64,000 nt of DNA from Lacinutrix sp. Bg11-31 (GTDB lineage: Bacteria > Bacteroidota > Bacteroidia > Flavobacteriales > Flavobacteriaceae), in assembly GCF_002831665.1 (NCBI RefSeq), contig NZ_CP025118.1, forward strand, positions 2,976,001 to 3,040,000, given 5' to 3'. The position numbers were made by a program, and so were the translations under genes. Every line of letters begins with the position of its first letter. Position 1 is the stretch's first letter. Shown piece after piece: positions 16,033 to 24,062 of the stretch. The notes beneath the pieces are model-generated. The model made no database searches. It saw only the letters and a list, made by a program, of their open reading frames with translations, and was not told the origin of the DNA.

Positions 16033-16497
16033 ATGGATTTTACTTTCGATGTCTTTGCCAAAACAAGAGGCTTTTTTAAAGCGTATTTAGACGAATTGTC
16101 ATTAGCACAGCTTAATGCTATACCAAACGGATTTAATAATAATATCGTCTGGAATATTGGACACAGTATCGTAACAGAGCAAATTTTGGTTTATAAACTT
16201 TCTGGACTAAAACCTAATGTAAGTGAAGCGCTTATCGAGAAATATAAAAAAGGAACAAAGCCAGATGGCGAAGCAACACAAGAAGAAGTCGATGAGTTAA
16301 AAGCTTTAGCTTATTCTACAATAGAACATACAAAAGCAGATTTTGGCTCTAAAGTTTTTAGCACTTTTAATGAATATACTTTATCTACTACAGGAAATAC
16401 ATTAACAAACGTAAATCAAGCTATACAATTTGCACTTATTCACGAAGGGATGCATGCAGGATATATTTTAGCGATGTTGCGTGCTCTAAAAGTTTAA
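16033..16497 (+). CDS. DinB-family (YfiT-like four-helix) protein
   Basis: Small four-helix protein of the DinB/YfiT superfamily, unrelated to DNA polymerase IV. Members are metal-dependent, often bacillithiol- or other thiol-transferase-like. The predicted metal ligands are the His residues in WNIGHSIVTEQ and in LIHEGMHAGYILAMLRAL near the C-terminus. The 154-residue length is usual. Substrate unknown. It converges with the DUF3298 lipoprotein gene and overlaps it by 12 bases. Confidence 0.87.
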   Translation: MDFTFDVFAKTRGFFKAYLDELSLAQLNAIPNGFNNNIVWNIGHSIVTEQILVYKLSGLKPNVSEALIEKYKKGTKPDGEATQEEVDELKALAYSTIEHTKADFGSKVFSTFNEYTLSTTGNTLTNVNQAIQFALIHEGMHAGYILAMLRALKV

Positions 16498-17229
16498 ATA
16501 GTTATTTGCAACAGTATAAGGAATTGTAAATTCTATTACATTATTAGATGAAGAGTTAAAGGTGTCGTAGAAAACAATCACACCGTTTTCGCTAAAACCT
16601 AGGTTTTCTGGTAGTGTAAAAGTATCGGCTTCAAAAGCTTCTATTCTATCGTTGTTTGCAGAAAGGAGTTCTTTATCGTAGTATTTTTTTGCTAATGTTG
16701 TAAAAGCAAGAATATCATTTAATAAGTCTTTAGTTTTTAATTCTTGACCTGTTTTAACGTCAAAATTATAGAATCTAAATACTAAATTGCTATGTGCTCC
16801 ACCAGTATTTATACTAGAGTTCATGGCTATAGATACTAAGGTTTCGCTTTCGTAAATTATTTCTCCATCGATTAAAACTTCCCAAGGAGGTAAAATTGTG
16901 TACAGTGTTTTTCCTATTTGTGTTTTAAAGTTTGTATAAGCTTTTTTAAAATCTTCAATACTTTCTTCTGTACTTGTTTTGGTTGCTGAAACGGCTTCAA
17001 TGTTTAGTGCTGTGTTTACAAAATAAGCAAGTGTTGAGTTAATTTGTTTTGCGGCTTCTGTTTTGCCTTCGGCTTTTGGAATATTTATTTCTATAGTAGT
17101 CTCTCCTTCATCTATAATAGACGTTTCTATAAAATTAAGGGTAACTTCATCTTTACAAGAAAAAAAAACACTTGTTAAAAATATGAAACTAAAAATTTTT
17201 ATTAATCTGAAAGATGAACTATTAAACAT
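16486..17229 (-). CDS. DUF4163/DUF3298 (RsiV-like) lipoprotein
   Basis: Predicted secreted lipoprotein: hydrophobic start followed by a lipobox ending SVFFSC (Cys25). The middle contains a DUF4163-like region (IPKAEGKTEAAKQINSTL) and the C-terminal half a DUF3298-like region (NTGGAHSNLVFRFYNFDVKTGQELKTKDLL), as in the extracellular part of RsiV. Unlike RsiV it lacks a cytoplasmic anti-sigma domain, and no sigma factor gene is adjacent. Role unknown. Its stop overlaps the DinB-family gene. Confidence 0.82.
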   Translation of the reverse strand: MFNSSSFRLIKIFSFIFLTSVFFSCKDEVTLNFIETSIIDEGETTIEINIPKAEGKTEAAKQINSTLAYFVNTALNIEAVSATKTSTEESIEDFKKAYTNFKTQIGKTLYTILPPWEVLIDGEIIYESETLVSIAMNSSINTGGAHSNLVFRFYNFDVKTGQELKTKDLLNDILAFTTLAKKYYDKELLSANNDRIEAFEADTFTLPENLGFSENGVIVFYDTFNSSSNNVIEFTIPYTVANNYLNF

Positions 17230-17273
17230 TGACTAAAGGTTTTAATGCAATTTATATACAACGAATTAAAGGT

Positions 17274-17281
17274 TATTTTTG
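17274..17281 (+). promoter_or_regulatory. Putative -7 box of the trans-sulfuration gene
   Basis: TATTTTTG matches TAnnTTTG, 48 nt before the ATG at 17330. Confidence 0.4.
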
Positions 17282-17329
17282 TTGTAATCAAAAAAACTGA
17301 AAGTTATTTTTTAATTGAAATATAAACAT

Positions 17330-18469
17330 ATGAAATTTAACACAAAAACCATACACGGTAAACAGTATCCAGACAAAGCTTATGGAGCAGTCATGCCGCC
17401 AATATACCAAACCTCTACTTATGCACAGACAACGCCTGGAGGACATAAAGGTTTTGCATATTCAAGATCTCACAATCCTACACGTCACGCATTAGAAAAC
17501 GCTTTTGCAAGTATAGAAAATGGCGAATTTGGTTTAGCTTTTGGCTCTGGTTTAGCAGCTATTGATGCCGTTTTGAAACTCTTAAAACCTGGCGATGAGG
17601 TGATTTCTACTAACGATCTTTATGGAGGAACGTACCGTTTATTTACTTCAATCTTTGAAGGATTTGGTATTAAATTTCATTTTGTAGGTATGGATAATGC
17701 TGCAAACATTGAAAACTATATAAACGATAAAACAAAACTAATTTGGGTAGAAACACCTACAAACCCAATGTTAAATATTATTGATATTAAAGCGGCTGCT
17801 TTAATTGCAAAAAAGCATGGTGTCTTATTAGCTGTCGATAATACTTTTGCAACGCCTTATTTACAACAGCCATTAGATTTGGGTGCAGATATCGTTATGC
17901 ATTCTGCAACAAAATATATTGGTGGACATAGCGATTTGGTAATGGGAGCTTTAATTGTAAAGGATAAAGATTTAGCCAATAAATTATATTTTATACAAAA
18001 TGCAAGTGGTGCCATTTGTGGACCGCAAGATGCCTTTTTAGCGCTACGCGGAATAAAAACACTGCATGTTAGAATGCAACGACATTGTGAAAATGGAAAA
18101 GCTGTAGCAGAATATTTAGCATCGCATCCAAAAGTTGAAAGTGTGTATTGGCCAGGTTTTAAAAATCATCCTAACCATAATATTGCAAAAGCTCAAATGA
18201 AAGATTTTGGAGGCATGCTTTCTTTTAATACAAAAGGAAATAATTATGAAGAAGCCATAAAAGTAGTTGAGAATTTAAAAATATTCACATTAGCCGAATC
18301 TCTTGGAGGAGTAGAGTCTTTAGCTGGACATCCAGCAAGTATGACGCATGCCAGCATACCAAAAAAAGAACGCGAAAAAATAGGTGTTGTAGATTCCTTA
18401 ATTAGATTAAGTGTTGGTATTGAGGATGAAGAAGACTTAATAAACGATTTAAAACAAGCTTTAGGATAG
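17330..18469 (+). CDS. Trans-sulfuration enzyme (cystathionine gamma-synthase/lyase family)
   Basis: PLP-dependent enzyme of the Cys/Met metabolism family. It would make cystathionine from an activated homoserine and cysteine (MetB) or cleave cystathionine (gamma-lyase); sequence reading cannot decide between them. It has FNTKTIHGKQYPD at the start, YSRSHNPTRHALE, the GEFGLAFGSGLAAIDAV turn, and the PLP lysine in MHSATKYIGGHSD. The C-terminal ESLGGVESLAGHPASMTH block binds substrate carboxylate. I chose the ATG at 17330 over an upstream TTG at 17315, giving 379 residues. It is followed by a long perfect terminator. Confidence 0.9.
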   Translation: MKFNTKTIHGKQYPDKAYGAVMPPIYQTSTYAQTTPGGHKGFAYSRSHNPTRHALENAFASIENGEFGLAFGSGLAAIDAVLKLLKPGDEVISTNDLYGGTYRLFTSIFEGFGIKFHFVGMDNAANIENYINDKTKLIWVETPTNPMLNIIDIKAAALIAKKHGVLLAVDNTFATPYLQQPLDLGADIVMHSATKYIGGHSDLVMGALIVKDKDLANKLYFIQNASGAICGPQDAFLALRGIKTLHVRMQRHCENGKAVAEYLASHPKVESVYWPGFKNHPNHNIAKAQMKDFGGMLSFNTKGNNYEEAIKVVENLKIFTLAESLGGVESLAGHPASMTHASIPKKEREKIGVVDSLIRLSVGIEDEEDLINDLKQALG

Positions 18470-18486
18470 CACTTGTTTTAACGCGT

Positions 18487-18520
18487 AAAAAAAGCTCAAG
18501 TTTAAACTTGAGCTTTTTTT
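18487..18520. terminator. Perfect bidirectional terminator
   Basis: A 34-bp perfect palindrome: A7, GCTCAAGTTT/AAACTTGAGC, T7. It lies between the convergent trans-sulfuration and 18540 genes and should stop transcription from both sides. Confidence 0.92.
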
Positions 18521-18539
18521 TATGAAATTTTATTAGCGC

Positions 18540-19325
18540 TTAATCTAAATAATAAATGTATCCGAAGTTAAGCCATACTAACCAGTCGTTATATTTGTTG
18601 AATTCTAAATCATGGTCTAAACCATCTATTAAATCATTAAAATAATATTGACCTCTAAGGTCTATCATTAAATCTGCAGAGGTTGATAATTTATAACGTG
18701 CACCAATACTTGATACTACAGACCATGTACTTCCTCCACTAACATCTATAGGTTTTGAATTAGCATCTGTAAACCATGGAGCGTAATAAGTACTTCCTGT
18801 ACCTGTGTAAGTAGAACTAACTTTAGGATTGAAAGATACATAATGCGCACCAAAACTAACAAAAGGAGCCCATTTATAGGAGAAAGCTTGAAATGAACGA
18901 ATACTTAAAGGAAAGTATTCAATCTGCATTCCAATATCAAAATTATTTGCTTCACCTTTATGAGCTCTTAATCTTTTAGCATCTGCTCCTGTTTTTGCAG
19001 GATCTGCAAATTCTCCAAAATGCTCAAGTTTTGTTTTATTATAAGAAATTTCGGTTCTTAATTTAAAGTGATCATTAAAATAATTATCTGTAGTATAGCA
19101 GTTACAACTCGCTTGATAAGCAAAGTTTATATAATGCACAATTCCAATACCAAATCCTGTATTTCCAGCGTTGGTCTCAGTTTCACTTCTTAATCCATAA
19201 TCCGATTTAAAGGCAACAGGACCAGTGATTATTCCTACTTCATGAGAAAATCCTAGTTGCGCAAAAGAAACTTGTGCAGTAAGAAGAATTATAATTAGTT
19301 TCGCTAAATGTTTTGAATCAAGCAT
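18540..19325 (-). CDS. Flavobacterial outer-membrane beta-barrel protein (THC0290_0291-like)
   Basis: Predicted exported barrel protein. The N-terminus MLDSKHLAKLIIILLTAQVSFAQ is a signal peptide, and the mature part alternates aromatic and polar residues, ending in an aromatic-rich C-terminal strand (WLVWLNFGYIYYLD), as in outer membrane barrels. It resembles the THC0290_0291 family annotated across Flavobacteriaceae. The frame can be opened further at a TTG (19337), but the ATG at 19325 gives a standard signal peptide. It is divergent from gdhA. No function known; a small barrel near gdhA is probably a conserved family context. Confidence 0.75.
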   Translation of the reverse strand: MLDSKHLAKLIIILLTAQVSFAQLGFSHEVGIITGPVAFKSDYGLRSETETNAGNTGFGIGIVHYINFAYQASCNCYTTDNYFNDHFKLRTEISYNKTKLEHFGEFADPAKTGADAKRLRAHKGEANNFDIGMQIEYFPLSIRSFQAFSYKWAPFVSFGAHYVSFNPKVSSTYTGTGSTYYAPWFTDANSKPIDVSGGSTWSVVSSIGARYKLSTSADLMIDLRGQYYFNDLIDGLDHDLEFNKYNDWLVWLNFGYIYYLD

Positions 19326-19358
19326 AGTTATGTCCAAGAATTAGAGGCATTAAACGAA

Positions 19359-19366
19359 CAAATATA
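19359..19366 (-). promoter_or_regulatory. Putative -7 box of the beta-barrel gene
   Basis: Minus-strand TATATTTG matches TAnnTTTG, 33 nt before the ATG at 19325. A TTTG lies 15 nt further upstream as a possible, slightly close, -33 element. Confidence 0.5.
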
Positions 19367-19492
19367 TAAAAACACGATAAACAAAAAAATATTATAGACA
19401 AAATGCATCATAATAATTTCAAACTAAAATAAATATAAAAAAATATTAGTTGCGAAATATAAAAAAAATAAACATCTTTTTTAAAGATAATG

Positions 19493-19500
19493 TATATTTG
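19493..19500 (+). promoter_or_regulatory. Putative -7 box of gdhA
   Basis: TATATTTG matches TAnnTTTG, 49 nt before the gdhA ATG. Divergent from the beta-barrel promoter about 130 bp away. Confidence 0.5.
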
Positions 19501-19549
19501 TACTACAAAACGAGGAACTCTATTATTAAAAACATAATTAGCCGGTTAA

Positions 19550-20893
19550 ATGGAAAATAAAATTCAAGCATTTTTAGATTTAGTAAAAGAAAAAAATGGC
19601 CACGAGCCAGAATTTTTACAAGCTGTTCATGAGGTTGCAGAGACTGTAATCCCATTTATTGAAGAAAACCCTAAGTATCAAGGGAAAATGTTACTAGAGC
19701 GTATGGTAGAACCAGAACGCACAATAATTTTTAGAGTACCTTGGATTGACGATAAAGGAAATACGCAGGTAAACAGAGCTTTTAGGGTAGAATTTAATTC
19801 TGCTATAGGACCATATAAAGGAGGTTTACGCTTTCACCCATCTGTAAATTTAAGTATTCTTAAATTTTTAGGTTTTGAGCAAGTATTTAAAAATTCTCTA
19901 ACCACTTTACCAATGGGTGGAGGAAAAGGAGGAAGTGATTTTAATCCAAAAGGAAAAAGTGACAACGAAGTGATGCGTTTTTGCCAATCATTCATGTCTG
20001 AGTTGTTTAGACACATAGGTGCAAATACAGATGTTCCTGCTGGAGATATTGGAGTTGGCGGTCGAGAAATTGGTTATATGTTTGGTCAATATAAAAGATT
20101 AGCAAATGAATTTACAGGAATATTAACAGGAAAAGGAATAAGTTATGGAGGCTCTTTAATTAGACCAGAAGCAACAGGTTATGGAACTGTATATTTTGCA
20201 AAAAATATGCTAGCGACTAAAAACGATTCTTTTAAGGGAAAAACAGTCGTTATTTCTGGATCTGGAAATGTAGCACAATATGCTTGTGAAAAAGCCACAG
20301 AATTAGGTGGAAAAGTAGTAACAATGTCTGATTCTTCAGGTTATATTTATGATGAAAACGGAATAGATGCTGAAAGATTAGCATTAATAATGGACATTAA
20401 AAATGTTAAACGTGGAAGAATAAGCGAGTATGTAGATACATATTCTTCGGCTAAATTCCATGAAGGAGAAAGGCCTTGGAGTGTAAATTGTGATGTGGCT
20501 ATGCCATGTGCAACACAAAATGAACTTAATAAAGAAGAAGCGGAAGTTTTAGTAAAAAATAAAGTTCTTGTTGTTGCCGAAGGAGCAAACATGCCAACAA
20601 CACCTGAAGCTATTGAAGTTTTACAAAAAGCAAAAGTATTATTCTCGCCAGGAAAAGCATCTAATGCTGGAGGTGTTGCAACTTCTGGATTAGAAATGAG
20701 TCAGAACTCTTTAAGATATAATTGGACAAGAGAAGAGGTAGATGCTAAACTTTACCAGATTATGAATGATATTCACGAATCTTGTGTAAAATACGGAACG
20801 CAAAAAGATGGTAGCGTAGACTACGTAAAAGGAGCGAATGTAGCTGGTTTTGTTAAGGTTGCAGATGCTATGCTAGCGCAAGGCGTTGTATAG
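19550..20893 (+). CDS. gdhA: NADP-type glutamate dehydrogenase
   Basis: Interconverts 2-oxoglutarate plus ammonia and glutamate; cytoplasmic. The 447-residue length and the MENKIQAFLDLVKEKNGHEPEFLQAV opening fit the hexameric NADP-dependent type. The substrate-binding lysines lie in the KGGLRFHP and PMGGGKGGSDFNPKGKSD blocks, and PAGDIGVGGREIGYMFGQYK follows. The Rossmann motif SGSGNVAQYACEK and the late PGKASNAGGVATSGLEMSQN are also intact. It appears to be a single-gene transcript with its own -7 box and a strong terminator. Confidence 0.96.
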   Translation: MENKIQAFLDLVKEKNGHEPEFLQAVHEVAETVIPFIEENPKYQGKMLLERMVEPERTIIFRVPWIDDKGNTQVNRAFRVEFNSAIGPYKGGLRFHPSVNLSILKFLGFEQVFKNSLTTLPMGGGKGGSDFNPKGKSDNEVMRFCQSFMSELFRHIGANTDVPAGDIGVGGREIGYMFGQYKRLANEFTGILTGKGISYGGSLIRPEATGYGTVYFAKNMLATKNDSFKGKTVVISGSGNVAQYACEKATELGGKVVTMSDSSGYIYDENGIDAERLALIMDIKNVKRGRISEYVDTYSSAKFHEGERPWSVNCDVAMPCATQNELNKEEAEVLVKNKVLVVAEGANMPTTPEAIEVLQKAKVLFSPGKASNAGGVATSGLEMSQNSLRYNWTREEVDAKLYQIMNDIHESCVKYGTQKDGSVDYVKGANVAGFVKVADAMLAQGVV

Positions 20894-20910
20894 TAATAGT
20901 ATATTATATT

Positions 20911-20942
20911 AAAAAAAGCTTCCTTTTTAGGAAGCTTTTTTT
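20911..20942 (+). terminator. Terminator after gdhA
   Basis: A7-GCTTCC-TTTTTA-GGAAGC-T7, 18 nt after the stop codon. Confidence 0.92.
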
Positions 20943-20997
20943 GTTTTTGTATATATTTTTGCAATATTCTACGTTATATTAAGCTTAATTATAAGTT

Positions 20998-23346
20998 ATG
21001 AAAATAAAACACCTAATATTAATATTGTTTTTCCCACTTTCTATCTATTCTCAAGACTACTCAAGAGATTGGAAAGGTTATTTTTCATTTTTAGATATAA
21101 ATGACATCTCTCAAGGTTCTTCTAAGATTTTTGGAGCTGCTGAAAATGCAATTTTTATATATGATACTCAAACTAACGAAATAGAGGAGCTATCTACAAT
21201 TAATGGTTTGTCTGGAGAAACCATTTCTAGCATACATTACGTAGAAGAAAATGGGTTGCTACTAATAGGTTTCGAAAATGGTTTAATGCAAGTTTATTTA
21301 GAATCTAGCCAAGAGGTAAAAACTGTAGTTGATATTTTAAATAAACCAACAATTCCTCCAACAGATAAGAGAATTAATGGTTTTAATATTTATAATGGTT
21401 TAGCTTATATTTCTACAAATTACGGTATTTCTCTTTATGATATTAATAATTTAGAATTTGGAGACACTTATTTTATTGGACCAAACGGATCTCAATTAAT
21501 TGTTAATGATATTGCAGTATTTCAAAATGAAATTTATGTTGCAACAGAGAGTGGTTTTTACAAAGCAGATGTAGATAATCAAAATTTAATTGATTATCAG
21601 CAATGGGAACAAATTGGAATGGCAAATTGGGTTGAAATTGAATCTATTGGAGAAAAAGTGTTTATTGCAAGAGATAATACAATTTTGTATGAGATAGTTG
21701 GAGGTTCTTTTGTTCAGAGCGTAGATTATTCAGTCCAAATAAAAGACTTAAGAAAATTAAATAATCAACTTTTAGTTACAACGCTAAATGCGTTATTTTT
21801 ATATAATACCGATCCTTTTAATGAAACCGCTGTAGTGATGTCTAATTCAGATTTTCCTACAAACTTCACTTCAGCTGTTATTAATGAAGAAAATGATATT
21901 TTTATTGGAACGCAAGGCGTATTTGTTAGTGGTAAATCTGGATATGGAATTTTAAAAACTAATCTTTCAGATTTAACGATAATGGAAGAGGTACATCCAT
22001 CATGTCCACTTTCTAATGATGGATTTGCTATTAATGCTATTGATAATAATGTGTGGATGACTTATGGTGATTATTCAATTTCATACAATCCATTTCCTTT
22101 AAGAAAAAGAGGTTTTAGTCATTTAAAAGGTGAAGAATGGACAAATATTCCTTTCGATAGTGTCTTTGATGCGGTTAATCTTAATAAAATTCATGTTAAT
22201 CCATTTAATACTAATAAGGTATATATTAGTTCATTTGTTCACGGATTAATAGAAGTTGAAGACGATGATCCTACTGTAATATATGGTGAGGACAATAGTA
22301 CTTTTGTGTCTTCTTGGTCTGCAGGTGTAGATATTAGAAATGCAGGTTCTGTAATAGATCAAAATAATATTTTATGGTGTACTAATGCTAAAACAACAAG
22401 TCCATTAAAGTCTTTTAATTTAGAAACAGGAGAATGGAAATCTTATGATTTTAGTGAGATAATTTTAGATAGAAATACTGAGATTGGCTATGGATCTATT
22501 GCTGTAGACCAAAATGGAGTAGTTTGGGTTGGAGGACATAGAAAAGGTATTATTGGTTATAAACCTGATACAGGTGAATTACATAACATTGAATCTGAAG
22601 AGAAAAATGTACCATCTCCTACTGTAAGAACAGTAGTTGTCGATAAGCAAAATCAAGTTTGGTTTGGTACAGGAAAAGGTGTAAGAATAATATATAATGC
22701 TGATTCATTTTTTGATGACCCATCCTTTGAGCCTTCAGAGATTATAGTGCTTGACGATGGAACTCCTGTAGAATTGTTATATCAACAGTTTATTACAGAT
22801 ATTGAAGTTGATGGAGCAAATAACAAATGGATAGCAACCTTAAATACTGGAGCATATTATTTCTCATCAGATGGTCAAGAAACTATTTATCATTTTACAA
22901 AGGATAATTCTCCAATACCATCTAATAATATTTTAGATATTGCTTTAGACGAAACAAATGGTATTGTATACATGGCTACAGATAAAGGTCTTGTTTCTTT
23001 CAATAGTGAAACCTCTGTTCCAGATAGCGATCTTCAAGAAGCTTACGTTTACCCAAACCCAGTTAGACCAAACTTTAATATTAACGATGAGAAAATTAAA
23101 ATTAAAGGTATTACCGGAAATGTAAACATAAAAATTACAGATATTGAAGGGAATCTTGTTACCGAAGCAGAGTCAAGAACTAATACAAAATTTAGTGGCT
23201 ACAATCTAGAAATAGATGGTGGTACTGCGTTGTGGAATGGAAAAAACATGTCTGGACAAACAGTAGCCACAGGAGTTTATCTGGTTATGCTTTCAGATTT
23301 AGATTCATTCGAAACTAAAGTGCTTAAATTAATGGTCGTGAGATAA
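20998..23346 (+). CDS. porZ: T9SS attachment-complex protein PorZ
   Basis: A 782-residue exported protein matching Porphyromonas gingivalis PorZ (about 776) in length and architecture. PorZ is part of the type IX secretion attachment complex and delivers A-LPS to the sortase. Residues 1-18 are a signal peptide (LILILFFPLSIYSQ). Two regulator-type beta-propellers fill about 25-690, with repeats such as NDIFIGTQGVFV, NGVVWVGGHRKG, NQVWFGTGKG and NNKWIATLNTGAYYFSSDG. The C-terminal ~90 residues form a T9SS sorting domain (YVYPNPVRPNFN ... ATGVYLVMLSD). Its stop overlaps the recO start by one base (TAATG), an arrangement common in Bacteroidota. The A-LPS role is by homology. Confidence 0.85.
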   Translation: MKIKHLILILFFPLSIYSQDYSRDWKGYFSFLDINDISQGSSKIFGAAENAIFIYDTQTNEIEELSTINGLSGETISSIHYVEENGLLLIGFENGLMQVYLESSQEVKTVVDILNKPTIPPTDKRINGFNIYNGLAYISTNYGISLYDINNLEFGDTYFIGPNGSQLIVNDIAVFQNEIYVATESGFYKADVDNQNLIDYQQWEQIGMANWVEIESIGEKVFIARDNTILYEIVGGSFVQSVDYSVQIKDLRKLNNQLLVTTLNALFLYNTDPFNETAVVMSNSDFPTNFTSAVINEENDIFIGTQGVFVSGKSGYGILKTNLSDLTIMEEVHPSCPLSNDGFAINAIDNNVWMTYGDYSISYNPFPLRKRGFSHLKGEEWTNIPFDSVFDAVNLNKIHVNPFNTNKVYISSFVHGLIEVEDDDPTVIYGEDNSTFVSSWSAGVDIRNAGSVIDQNNILWCTNAKTTSPLKSFNLETGEWKSYDFSEIILDRNTEIGYGSIAVDQNGVVWVGGHRKGIIGYKPDTGELHNIESEEKNVPSPTVRTVVVDKQNQVWFGTGKGVRIIYNADSFFDDPSFEPSEIIVLDDGTPVELLYQQFITDIEVDGANNKWIATLNTGAYYFSSDGQETIYHFTKDNSPIPSNNILDIALDETNGIVYMATDKGLVSFNSETSVPDSDLQEAYVYPNPVRPNFNINDEKIKIKGITGNVNIKITDIEGNLVTEAESRTNTKFSGYNLEIDGGTALWNGKNMSGQTVATGVYLVMLSDLDSFETKVLKLMVVR

Positions 23347-24062
23347 TGTTGCTAACTACAAATGCAATAGTTTTATCTAAACTTAAGTATCGCGATAACG
23401 ATTTAATAGTTAAATGCTACACCCAAAAAGAAGGTATAGTAAGTTATTTGTTAAAAGGCGTTTTAAAAACTAAAAAAGGTTCAAAAGTTGCTTATTATCA
23501 ATTATTAACACAACTTCAATTAGAAACAGATTTTAAATCATCAAGATCACTTCAGTATATAAAAGAAGTGAAAATTAATCATCTTTATTCTAGTTTACAT
23601 ACTAATGTTTTAAAAAGTGCTATTGTTATGTTTTTGGCAGAAGTACTCTCGAGCTCGCTTCAAGAAGAGGAACAAAACGACACTTTGTATAATTATCTTG
23701 AAGCGACTTTACAATGGTTAGATGTACATGATAATTTTGCCAATTTTCATTTGTTATTTCTTTTAAATCTAACAAAACATTTAGGGTTTTATCCAGATGT
23801 TTCTAAAATTGATGCACCATATTTTAATTTAGAAGCAGGGAAGTTTCAAGATGAAAGTGAAAGTAAATATTCTATTTCAAATGAAAATTTAACACTCCTA
23901 AAACAACTGTTAGGCACAACATTTGATGCTTTAGAATTAGTTAAAATAAACAGCAAACAAAGACAAACTTTTTTAAGTCTCATTTTAATGTATTTTGAAT
24001 TACATTTGGGGAATTTTAAAAAACCAAAATCATTACAAATATTTAATGAAGTATTTAGTTGA
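23346..24062 (+). CDS. recO: DNA repair protein RecO
   Basis: Recombination mediator that loads RecA with RecR/RecF at SSB-coated gaps. It starts MLLTTNAIVLSKLKYRDNDLIVKCYT, the RecO OB-fold opening, and continues through an all-helical second domain to 238 residues, normal for Bacteroidota. No zinc-finger cysteine set is visible. It is translationally coupled to porZ by a one-base overlap, and its 3' end overlaps the following TonB receptor start by 17 bp, so the three genes look like one transcript. Confidence 0.92.
   Translation: MLLTTNAIVLSKLKYRDNDLIVKCYTQKEGIVSYLLKGVLKTKKGSKVAYYQLLTQLQLETDFKSSRSLQYIKEVKINHLYSSLHTNVLKSAIVMFLAEVLSSSLQEEEQNDTLYNYLEATLQWLDVHDNFANFHLLFLLNLTKHLGFYPDVSKIDAPYFNLEAGKFQDESESKYSISNENLTLLKQLLGTTFDALELVKINSKQRQTFLSLILMYFELHLGNFKKPKSLQIFNEVFS

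Noticed and set aside
16033..16497. DinB-family gene as a DNA polymerase
   Set aside because: It is the YfiT-type four-helix family, lacking all polymerase motifs. The real Pol IV gene is at 41991-43091.
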